A DNA stretch of 64,000 nt. Source: Megamerina dolium (Eukaryota > Arthropoda > Insecta > Diptera > Megamerinidae). The notes under the pieces were generated by a model, which searched no databases, was not told the DNA's origin, and worked only from the letters and a program-made list of their open reading frames with translations. The position numbers and the translations under genes are program-made. The stretch is taken from positions 112,206,018 to 112,270,017 of the forward strand of contig OY978525.1 of NCBI GenBank assembly GCA_963854835.1, written 5' to 3'. Below are positions 55,085 to 64,000 of the stretch, one piece after another; position 1 is the first letter of the stretch; each line of letters starts with the position of its first letter.

Positions 55085-57309
55085 GATGATACAAATTGTA
55101 TTCTGAAATATATTCATGTAGATATTACACATATTAGTAGATACCAAATTCCACGCATTATAAATTAAGAACCACTCTAAAGGAAGCAATTATAGCAAGG
55201 GCAAGGTCAACTAAATTTAGTTCTGTTAACGTGCATTTCTTTGTTTTGTTCCTAGTAAATCTTTTCACATTTGTTACATCGACTCATTTTGGGTATTTAT
55301 CTTCTAATTTAATAATTATTGAAAACTTACCTAATTAATTATATATAAATTATGCAACTGCACTAGAATTTTAGTTGATTTAAATATCCGCGAAGTTTGT
55401 GTCATCTCATTTCTGTTGACATATTACATAAATTAAAGTGCCATTGGAACGTGCGATACTACTATCTGTTTGCGTCTGTCTGTCTTTTACATGCTGATGA
55501 GCAGCTGTGTTCAGGTTATAGGTAAATCAGCTGTTCGTTCAGCTGTGTATAGAGTGTTGTTAACTTCATTATTTCAAATTACTAAAAAATACCCGAATAG
55601 GTTGTTCGTTGTGAGAATTCAATTCTCTCAGACCGTGTGAGACCAAAAATGGCGAATTAACCCTTATACGAACCCAAAGTAAAATTAATAAAGTAAGGCA
55701 ATCCGAGAGATATAAATGTATAGAAGAAAATTAAAAGGCAGCATTGTGAAATGTACCCAAGTGAAAAATTCGAAAATATTTCGTCAAATTAACCCTCCAA
55801 ATATATCATTATTATTACTAATTTTATTTGCTCTGTATAATGGTCAAATATATCATATGTATTTGTATATTTTTTCTTTTCTATTATTACTAATTTTATT
55901 TAATTACATGGGTTCTTAAATATTTTTTTAAATTGTTACAATAATTAAGATAATAATTAAATTTGTTCAAGCCCATTGATATTCTTTAAACAATTAAAAA
56001 ATAAAGACAAAATTTTATACTCAACCAGAGGGTTAATAATTTTGACACTCTCTAAACAGGTTTTAGCATTCCTCTTTCATTGAAATTTTGTCATATAGTG
56101 ATTTTGACACTGCCTGAACATGCTTTGGTACATCCTGGTCATGACGTGAGAACAAAAGTTACAATTACCCTACTATCGACAATCAATTTCATCAATTTCG
56201 ATGCTATTACGTGCATTTGCAAATGGACCTTAATTTGTATTTTCGCTAGGTTTATTAATTGTAGGTAGAGCAATTGTAAAAGATTCCTCTTGGCTGTGAC
56301 ATATAATGTCAGAAATTGGCTTATTAAAATGTCAAACTCATGTGTTTGTGGTTTTCTTTTCCTTCTGTTGTTTCCTTTTCTACTTCTTCTTCTTCTTTTC
56401 CCATATGTTTGTTGTCGTTTTTTTTTTAATTTTTCTCCTTCATTCGTGAGAACTCTCCCTAATGGCTCTACCTTATATTAGGTGTGTTTTCGTACTTTTC
56501 CAGTAACAATTATCCAGTTAACAAATTTCTGAGAATTTAACAGCATTCTCTCTCAAAGAGAAAAATATGCTAAAAAGTACAAGAACGCAAAAACCAGCAA
56601 AAACCTGCAAGTTTCACGAACAGCTGATATTCCACTAAGTAAATTGCAATTGTTCGTTTGCTTGTTACTTTCTTTTGCTTATGATCAGCTGTTTTTCTTA
56701 CTTGCCAGTCTTTACTGGCATAAATTTGTCCAGTAACAATCTGCAACTTCCCCTCAAAATGGAATGTCATTTCGCTCTCTCAATTTCCCCATTTATGTTC
56801 AGGGAATCCAAAAATGAGAGCGTAAAAATTTAAGAGAGCTGATAGTTTGTAGGTCCGTTTGCGTACTTTACTAGTAAAATTTCTCTATCAACATTATTCA
56901 AGAGCGTAAGAAAAATCTTCTCTAGAAATGAGAACAGTGTGAAAAAATTTGTAATAATTTGTAAAAACTATTACGTACGCGAACGGACCTTGTGATAGTA
57001 AAATGTTTGCCATCACTTTCCATCATCTATAGAAAAAAATCCAACTGTCAATTACGTACTGTGGTTGTCAATGTGCAAATTTCTGAGAGGATTCCATTCG
57101 CGTACTTTCTATACATTTTCTCACATTGAGAGTGTAATTTGTTTTTACTCTCTTAATGACAAAGTGATGCTAATGTACGCGAACAAACTTTTTACTCAAC
57201 ACTTTTTCTTTTTTTCATTTGATCTAATTGAGGAGATTGTGTGTTTGTATTGCAGGATATGTAAATTGACATGAATGAATTCTGCAAACAAATTGTACAG
57301 CAGACAAAA
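55085..57309. other. Gene-free region with small repeats
   Basis: Probably holds the AFG1-like promoter and non-coding first exon (about 55100-55400). An AT-rich open frame at 55716-55919 is not convincing. Between 56480 and 57190 a GCGTACTTT-type motif recurs in both orientations (see the MITE at 56851). Confidence 0.5.
56851..56993. mobile_element. Short MITE-like element, 143 bp
   Basis: Inverted ends of about 18 bp read AGGTCCGTTTGCGTACTT on the left and the complement of AGGTCCGTTCGCGTACGT on the right. Related half-sites occur at about 56485, 57105 and 57175 (TACGCGAACAAAC), so a larger nested structure is possible. Target duplication not determined. Confidence 0.5.
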
Positions 57310-58630
57310 TTACGAGTATTCCAAAAATGATTTTATTGCAAAGCAGAAAAATAAATGCAAAATAAATAAATAATTCATTACATTAACTTGAACATCAGCT
57401 GAACTCTTGATAACATAATGATGTGTTGTATTTCGAACAACATCTATCCTCCTACTCTCGTTAGCCAATTGTACTCGTGTCGGTGCTAATGATGGTGGTG
57501 ATGACGACATCGATGCTGATGATGATGATGATGATGGCGAAGATGATGACGATGATGGTAATGGAAAACAATAGACACGTTCAACATTTTGATATTTTCC
57601 AATTTTTCCATTCGTTGATTGTTCTCTGATTGTAAGTGGAACACATATTGTAGATTCTTCTTTGGAATTTTGTTGCTCATAAGGCACACCTAATTTTGTG
57701 ATATTAAATGGCTGTAATGGGTGTAACGATTCATACATTTTCATGGTAGTTTCATATGGTTGTGGTGGTGGTGTTGTGGAGGAAGATGTATTATCCATAA
57801 AATTGACATTTATTGGATTCATTAGAGGCGTTAGTAATGCATTTCGCAGTTGTTGTTGTTGTTGTTGTTGTTGTTGCTGTAACTCTTCTTTGGCTATGAC
57901 AGTTTTTTTCGAAATTGAACTACTGCGTTGAAACGATTTAATGTGCTGATTTATATATTCAGTTCTATCTAGAGAATCATTTATTTGTTTAGCTCTCTCT
58001 AGAAGTACCGGATCAGATACGTTCACTTTGATTATTTTTATATTTGATTGTATGTCCGTTACCTGGGCTGGTTTCGATGTATTTATTTTATCCTCTAAGA
58101 TGATATTATGTAAAAAGTAAGAACAATTTTATAAGATCATATTGGATATGTACCTTACCTTCTTTAAGCGTGGTGAAATTGACGGCCGAGAAGCCCTCTG
58201 CGTAAGTAAAATTCAACATTTTCATTGGCTTTAATGGCGGTTCTGGTTTCCAAACACCATACACCACAGATTCGATGGCTGGAGTCACTGGCACCATCAC
58301 CTCCTCATCACTAGATTCCGACATTCGATCCTCTAATTTGGGCACATCGGACATGGAGTGCGGTTGTTCCGATGTAATGGTATTTATAATAGGTTTCCAA
58401 CCGGATGTTGTAACCGTTGGGTCTTCTGTTGCAAAAGGATAAAGTAACGGTCGAATGGGTGGCATTTCTGAATCGAATCCATTTGGTAAATTTATCAGCG
58501 TTGAGTTGCTGTTGGATGGCTCTTTTTGAGCTGTACCCTCTTTACTGCTTTGTTTGAGTACAGTTGCAGTTGCATCATTGTGAGAGCAACATGTTGCCAA
58601 AGTTAATATGATTATGGTGTGGGAAATCAT
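57310..58630 (-). CDS. Secreted Q/S-rich protein of unknown function (418 aa)
   Basis: Two minus-strand exons: 58630-58159 and 58094-57310 (GTAAGG...TTAG), joining in phase 1. The N-terminus MISHTIIILTLATCCSHND is a signal peptide. Further on are two related motifs, TTSGWKPIINTI and VVYGVWKPEPPLKPMKMLNF, an acidic middle, a poly-Q run of ten, and a poly-Ser stretch in the C-terminal part. The end is hydrophobic (YLFILHLFFCFAI), which could be a GPI-attachment or membrane signal. AATAAA (57332-57337, minus strand) lies inside the last codons, so the true 3' end may differ, for example through another splice. I do not recognise the family. Confidence 0.65.
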
Positions 58631-59396
58631 TTCATCTAGTATTTACATATGTTCATGTGTATGTATGTTTATTTTATATTAAACTATTTTTTATACTTTG
58701 ATATTTTTTATAGATACTAACATGTATATAAATAGTGTATACAGATACAATGTTCCAATTTTTGCTAACTTTTGCTGCTATTGTTATTTATGGTTATTCT
58801 TACTGTAGTTTGTTTTCTTTTGTGTGAATGGTTCTCAATTATGTTAGAGGCAATGCTATTGTGTACACTTAACGGCCATCAACGTTTTTGTTTTTTTTTT
58901 GCACCACCAACAACAAAGCATTTATTCAAATTTTACAATAGATATCTATTTAATTATTTGGTATCTTGGCATTTCTTATTGGACTACACTGTTCAACGTA
59001 AGATTAACAACTGAAGAGCATTTCACGCTAATGAGCAATTCTAACCATCTTTTAATATTAACATATATATAATATGTATATAAATATATTGCTCTTATTT
59101 TTTTTAAACATATTTCAATTTATATGTGAAATGTATTGTTACTATTTTTATTTCGAATATAAATTAAATAATTAAATATAATGAGCCAAAAAAAAATTTA
59201 TTTCATATTTTTATATGTACAGGGTTTTCCTGTTAAGGCCTTTTCGCATGCAATTTAGTTGAGACAATTTAGTGCGCCAATTTTATTAATGTGTCGATCT
59301 TTGGAAACAAGAGTTTGTTTAACACTTCTTAAAATGCCATCGTACAGTGTAGAATAATGAATAAAACTTGTTCATTTTTATTATGTTACGAGGGCG
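58631..59396. other. Gene-free AT-rich spacer
   Basis: Contains the presumed promoter of the minus-strand secreted gene and AT-rich DNA with T-runs. No other gene seen. Confidence 0.5.
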
Positions 59397-59398
59397 GT

Positions 59399-60578
59399 CC
59401 CAGAACTACCCGACCTAACAAAAAAAAAAAACAACAAATTTGGGAAAATTTTTCTTTATTCCGCAACATAATCTCCTTTTAGCTCTATACACTTTTCCCA
59501 GCGATATTCTATAGCTTCGATACCCTATTTATTTTGTGAACTGTCCAGCTCATTAAAATAGCCAACTACCGCAGACTTTAGCTCCTCATTGTTTGCAAAT
59601 CTTCTACCATCAAGCCATTTTTTAAAATTTGGAAATAGAAAATAATCCGAAGGAGCTAAATCTGATGAATAAGGTGCGTGCTGAAGCAATTCGATCTTTA
59701 ACTGATGATGCGTTGTCTTGATGAAACAACACTTTCTTTTTCACCAAATGCGTCCTTTTTTCTTTAATTTCATCACTTAAACGCTGCAAGAAATTAGCAT
59801 AATACTCGCCGTTGATTGGTTTTCCTTTTTGAAGATAATCAATAAAAATTATTCCACGTGCATCCCAAAAAACAGACGCCATAACCTTGCCAGCAGATGG
59901 AACTGTCTTCTTTGGACACGATTCTCTCCTTTCAGTCCACTGTTTTGAGTGCTCTTTTGTCTCCTTTGTCTCAGGTTACGAATCGACGCAAAAACTTGGC
60001 TTTATTACTGTGAAACATCGCCAAACACTCTATAGAAACATCTTCATGACGTTGTTTTTGTTCTATTGTTCTAGCGGCACCAATTTTGCACACATGTTTT
60101 TCGTCTCCAAATTTTCGGTCAATATACGATGTACGGCACTTTTTGAAATGCCTGCAATTTCACCTAGCTCACGCACCTAGCTCAGCTGGCGATCATCCAA
60201 TACCATTTTGTGGATCTTCTTAATCATTTCTGGTGTGGCCGCCTCAATTGGTCGACCACTACGGTGTTCATCTTGGCAGCTCGTACGACCTCGTTTACCT
60301 CGAACTCTGCCACCCAATATTTTATGGTCGTAAACGAAGGCGCAGACTCCCCCAGAGTAGAATCTAGTTCGGTTTTAATATTCGTTGGACTGAGACCTTT
60401 CAACAGAAAGTATTGAATTACATAACGGTGACCAATTTTTTCCATGTTTACAAATTCAGTGAGGCCTTGAAACTTAAAACATATGTTTTATAAGGCTGAC
60501 ACTTTTCACCAAAGTAATTCTTTTCAAACTACTGTAGCCATCTATATGTCAGGTCGGGTAATTCTGGGACTGCCCTCC
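59399..60578 (-). mobile_element. mariner element, 1,180 bp, decayed
   Basis: Flanked by TA (59397-59398 and 60579-60580). The inverted ends of about 30 bp begin GAGGGCGGTCCCAGAACTAC on the left, with a close complement on the right, and ACCCGACCT lies inside. On the minus strand, transposase remnants include the N-terminal helix-turn-helix (HRYVIQYFLLKGLSPTNIKT, then TIKYWVAEF), a MASVFWDARGIIFIDYLQKG segment, INGEYYANFLQRLSDEI and FHQDNA with the second catalytic Asp. Frameshifts and a deletion disrupt the gene. Same family as the copy at 16444. Confidence 0.88.
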
Positions 60579-60654
60579 TAATATTCGTCAAGTAAAAATA
60601 GATTTTTTTTTTATATTACATGATATGTACATATGTATTTAAAAAAAAAAGAGT

Positions 60655-60972
60655 TTGTGGGACTTAAAGGTCCCGAAGGCCGGCTGGTCGAGCTTCTTTT
60701 CCAGTACTATTGTGCGTGTTAAATTTTGGATAGTATTAGAAGGGATCTACTTATATTAGTCGGTTCCGAACGGTAGAACCCTTGTGACATCACTTTCTCA
60801 GTGCTTTGTCACAGAGCTCTTTTAGACGATTTTTCATGGCAAATTATTACTTACTGTCGGAAGAATTGCCAATTGCTTCCTGACAGATGGGCACCGTTCG
60901 AAAGAAAACTCTTTTCGATATTAAAGTTGGGCCACGTGTTGAACGCACGATCTACACTGAGCTACGGCATCC
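60655..60972 (-). repeat. tRNA-derived SINE, full-length copy on the minus strand
   Basis: Read on the minus strand: ATGCCGTAGCTCAGTGTAG (A-box), TGCGTTCAACACG (B-box-like), TTCTTTCGAACGGTGCCC, GGCAATTCTTCCGACAG, GACAAAGCACTGAGAAAG, CGGAACCGACTAATATAAG, CCTTCTAATACTATCCAAAA, GCACAATAGTACTGG and TTTAAGTCCCACA. It keeps both the head and the complete body, so it defines the family best together with 19056. Confidence 0.85.
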
Positions 60973-60991
60973 ATTATATATTGCTGAAATA

Positions 60992-61586
60992 CAGGGTGAT
61001 TTTTTTAAGAGCACTCGGATTTGATTAAAAAAAAAATACAAAATTTGGAGAAATGTATGAAATCTTTATTTGATTTGATAGAACGATCTATTTCATTCAA
61101 TGTTTAAAGATGATTTCATGTAAATGTTAAACGCGGCTGCGACTCAAATGGTTCATACCCTGGGTGCAATATTGGCATACTCTCTCCAATATTTCGGCCG
61201 TTATCTCACGAATAAATTCTTCAATATTGGCTTCCAGTGCGTTAATCTGTTACTGTTAACTGTTCACCGAACTCGCCTCTCGTCGTCTTGTTGAAACCAC
61301 ATGCCAGCCAAGTCCAGCTCTCCATTTTGGGCAAAAAAAAAAAATATGTTAACATCGCACGGTAGCGCTCGCCATCACAGTAACATTCTTGCCTTTGTCG
61401 TCTTTGAAAAAGTACGGTCCAATGATGATAAAATTCAATACTCTGTAAGCGTTGTTCGTTTAAAAGTCGATTCATGGCTAAATTATAGACCAAACTGAAC
61501 ATGTTTGACAGTAACATGTTACACGAAAACAGCTAAGCTGCCAAAAACAGTGTTGCTAAAAAGAAAGTTGTTAAAAAATCTCCCTG
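60992..61586 (-). mobile_element. Tc3-like Tc1/mariner-superfamily remnant, 595 bp
   Basis: Flanked by TA (60990-60991 and 61587-61588). Ends are CAGGGTGATTTTTTTAA and the complement of CAGGGAGATTTTTTAACA. The minus strand keeps a transposase start (NEQRLQSIEFY) fused by deletion to a later part (DGERYRAMLTYFF, then a shifted LPKM and FNKTT where WFQQDGATCHT is expected). A large internal deletion removes the N-terminal DNA-binding part and the first catalytic block. Confidence 0.75.
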
Positions 61587-61630
61587 TACAACAATTGTAT
61601 TGTCATCAAGTCCCAAATATGTGAAAATAC

Positions 61631-61995
61631 TGTTACGTTTTTATTTTGTGAACATTTAATACTACTCGAATCAACCCTGTTCGATCTTGGGATTCTGTCA
61701 ATAATAATTGCAACACTTATTTTGTACTAATTATATACAACAATAATTTATTTAACCATTAATACTATTTACAATCACTCTTTAATGTACTTGCTACTTT
61801 AAAGTGTAATGTTGCTTCGATCAATTTCGGAATTGAATTGTTTCATTTGTCAAGAAACTTTGTAATCTCTGGCAACACTCCAGAATCATCCAATATCGTT
61901 ATTTAGTTTGGTCTCTTTCTTTCTTGTTGCCTTGTTCTGGTTATCGTCTATTCCTTTTTGTTGACAGTCGTTTCTTAAAGTTATCGTTATTAAAC
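61631..61995 (-). repeat. Diverged solo LTR related to the Gypsy-type element
   Basis: Starts TGTTACGTTTTTATTTTGTG and follows the order of the LTR at 23387: CTGTTCGATC, TGGGATTCTGT, AATTGCAACACTTATTTTGT, ATATACAACAATAATTTATT, TCTGGCAACACTCCAGAATC, TTGCCTTGTTCTGGTTATCG and TTTTTGTTGACAGTCGTTTC. The 3' end has drifted and is set approximately. There is no second LTR or internal region nearby, as expected after LTR-LTR recombination. Confidence 0.8.
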
Positions 61996-62468
61996 CGTGT
62001 GATTGACCTTTTACATGGAAATCAACACAAATGTCCATGTGCACTAATATCTTAGAAATGAAGGGTCCCTATAAACCACTTTTAATATTTTCAAACATGA
62101 TATTTATTTAAACTTGTTCACTTCCAATATGTAGTAAAATTCTTAATAAATTTATTAAATACGAAAATACGTAATTATTTGAAATTTTATAATCTAAGCC
62201 TTTCCAACTAAGTCCGCTCAACCTATAAATTTGATGTTTGATCAACCTATGTATGCCTCTCTGTTTGAAATTACATTGATACTTCAATTAAATGGTCTTA
62301 GAACTGCGAAGAATACCCTTTCCACGATAGATAACTCCGTGTCAGTGTTATATGCTTTGAATTGAGATAAACAAGTCATATAATAATTTTGATTTTTTTT
62401 TGTCTGTTTCGAAAATCTTTTCAATTCAAGAACAAAACCGATCAAAATCAAATAAAATAAAGATAAAA
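61996..62468. other. Spacer upstream of the MORN5-like gene
   Basis: No gene seen; the promoter of the next gene is expected here. The frame of that gene is open from about 62400 but the first ATG is at 62469. Confidence 0.5.
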
Positions 62469-63235
62469 ATGTATAAATTTCGTTCGTTTTTAAGTGGCAG
62501 CTTATTTACTGGGCGTTACAATGAAAATCTTAATTGCATGGATGGTTTTGGACGTTATTTGTTTCCGGATGGCAGCGAATATCGAGGTTATTTTAAGGAT
62601 GGTCAATTTCATGGTTTCGGGCGCATCGTACTGGCAGCACCATATAAATTCATTTTTAAAGGTGAATTTGAAAATGGCGTTCTCATCGATATCGAAGATA
62701 TGGTATTTGGTGATGGTCTACGATTTAAGGCCACCTTTAACGACAATAATCTCAATACGACTGAATGGCGATATCTGACTGAAATGGAGAGACGTTACAC
62801 AAGTGAATTGTCATTGGGTGTGGAACCAGTGGGACCATACTCATTGTTAACCAAACAACGACCCGAACGCCATATACCAAAGGGTTGTTATGATACGGAA
62901 GAAGGTATCTATAAGCCAACAACTGGTTTTATACTACATGTACCACCGCCGTTTTCGAAACATCGTTTTGTTGGCTGTGACAAAGAAGTGGAATGGATTC
63001 GTAGCAATTGTCGTCGAGGTTCAAAGAAACCGGATGAACCAATGCATCACACTGACATTGAGACGCGTATCCAACGACGCATAATCACATTGAATGTTTT
63101 GGCAACTGCACAATTGTGTGACGATAAACGATCGTGTAATGCGAATTTGGATCGCAAAGCTTACTTTCCAAAAATGTGTTGCAAACAATTATATGATTTC
63201 TTCAATAACAAATCTTACGACGACGATCGCAAAGG

Positions 63236-63269
<34 letters not shown>

Positions 63270-63506
63270 AATTGCGAACATAAAGATGGTGGTTGGTCAA
63301 CAAAGAATGCATCTAGTGATATTCCGATTTCGGCCAGTTCAACAAGTAGGTCAAGTTTCAGTACACAACCATTGATTAAAGACATGCAGGAAAGTATTGC
63401 AACGGAAGTGGCCGAGTTGAAGATGCCCGAAGGGTGTGCACAATTGAGCATCGATGAGAGTTTTCTTATGCAACATCGTCAAAGTAGTATTCATTATCAA
63501 ATTTAG
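62469..63506 (+). CDS. Morn5: MORN repeat-containing protein 5-like (345 aa)
   Basis: A single exon. MORN5 is a small conserved protein of ciliated and spermatogenic cells, thought to act in sperm flagella. Two or three MORN repeats are visible (FTGRYNENLNCMDGFGRYLF, YRGYFKDGQFHGFGRIVL, FKGEFENGVLID). The MORN5-specific downstream block follows: WRYLTEMERRYTSELSLG, VEPVGPYSLLT, IPKGCYDTEEGIYKPTTG, CDKEVEWIRSNCRRG. Human MORN5 stops about there (161 residues). This protein continues for about 165 more, including a poly-Asp run from a (GAT)n microsatellite (63236-63269) and a Ser-rich segment. The extension could be lineage-specific. Confidence 0.88.
63236..63269. repeat. (GAT)n microsatellite inside coding sequence
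   Basis: Eleven GAT units encode consecutive aspartates in the C-terminal extension of the MORN5-like protein; likely length-polymorphic. Confidence 0.9.
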
Positions 63507-64000
63507 CTTAAACAATGTGCCAAATTATTATGAAATAGCATAAACTATATTTATAAATTGATTTGTACATAAATATCATATTCACAACTGTGTAAATATT
63601 TGTGCTCTTTGCATACGGATGCCCACACACACATTTTTTATATTTGCAGAGGTGCAATTAGACTGCGTTATAGGAATTGGAATTGCCATAAAATCACAAT
63701 GTCATTATTATGTTACACCATCTATCGAATATGACAAATTTTACGCAAAGCAAATTTTGAAGAAGCGTAATAAAACTCACCATTTAGTATGGTACTGAAA
63801 GTCGTAAGATAGGTTCATTTAGGTATGCCAAACAAGTTTTAGTGTAATTTTTTTTTCTCAACATTTTTTCTACCACAAACATTGGGAAAAAAATTTATAT
63901 TTTTATAAATGTAGAACCAACAGCAACTAGGCAGGTTTTAGAGGGCGTAAACTTATGGCTCACCCCATTTGTTTTTGCTATTCAATTTTTTTCTTGAATA
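63507..64000. other. Spacer after the MORN5-like gene
   Basis: AT-rich DNA to the window edge. No further gene seen. Confidence 0.5.

Noticed and set aside
55716..55919. 67-codon plus-strand frame with two Leu/Ile-rich hydrophobic stretches
   Set aside because: The hydrophobic stretches are made by a duplicated AT-rich segment (ATTATTACTAATTTTATTT); no splice, promoter or conservation evidence.
57698..57931. 77-codon plus-strand frame with a poly-Cys run
   Set aside because: The poly-Cys comes from the complement of the CAG/CAA repeat coding poly-Q on the minus strand.
1..64000. CRISPR arrays, operons, bacterial promoters, genuine tRNA or rRNA genes
   Set aside because: The window is eukaryotic nuclear DNA; the only tRNA-like sequences are SINE heads that lack a full cloverleaf.

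Overview
This is a nuclear window from a higher dipteran insect (a cyclorrhaphan fly). The evidence is AT-rich spacers, short introns of about 55-70 bp mixed with a few longer ones, insect-type gene content (a CPAP1 cuticle protein, eIF2B gamma, Nup54, Spt4, BolA2 next to mevalonate kinase, DERA next to an AFG1-like ATPase) and a transposon load dominated by mariner/Tc1, I-clade LINE and Gypsy-type LTR elements. From memory, several of these genes also lie near each other on Drosophila chromosome arm 2R, so the block looks like conserved microsynteny with spacers inflated by transposons. The family (tephritid, muscoid or other) cannot be fixed from the sequence alone.

Layout. Bases 1-20,550 hold no host gene that I can support. 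They are a graveyard of DNA transposons: three mariner copies, a Tc1 element with nested inverted repeats, a Tc3-like remnant, two back-to-back MITEs, foldback repeats and tRNA-derived SINE copies. From 20,558 the gene-bearing part runs: a CPAP1 chitin-binding protein (+), a MITE and a young internally deleted Gypsy-type element, eIF2B gamma (+), SAAL1 (+), a FAM185A-like gene (-), BolA2 (+), mevalonate kinase (+), Spt4 (-) and Nup54 (+). A small two-exon membrane-protein candidate lies on the opposite strand inside Nup54 intron 1. A secreted orphan (+) follows, then an apparently intact 5.4-kb I-clade retrotransposon with perfect target-site duplications, deoxyribose-phosphate aldolase (-), an AFG1-like mitochondrial ATPase (-), a secreted Q/S-rich protein (-), more mariner, SINE and solo-LTR remnants, and a MORN5-like gene (+).

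The host genes are not an operon. Most are housekeeping functions (translation initiation, transcription elongation, nuclear pore, isoprenoid synthesis, Fe-S handling, mitochondrial quality control) mixed with two fast-evolving secreted proteins. Two gene pairs are convergent with very short gaps (SAAL1/FAM185A 146 bp; mevalonate kinase/Spt4 126 bp), and FAM185A/BolA2 are divergent.

The observations most worth following are the small nested membrane-protein gene in the Nup54 intron, the in-frame Gag-integrase fusion with an N-terminal SAP-like domain in a retroelement with 99.5% identical LTRs, the potentially active I-clade element, the four-copy tRNA-derived SINE family, and the BolA2-mevalonate kinase pair. 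Exon coordinates were assigned by eye from GT/AG sites and reading-frame continuity.
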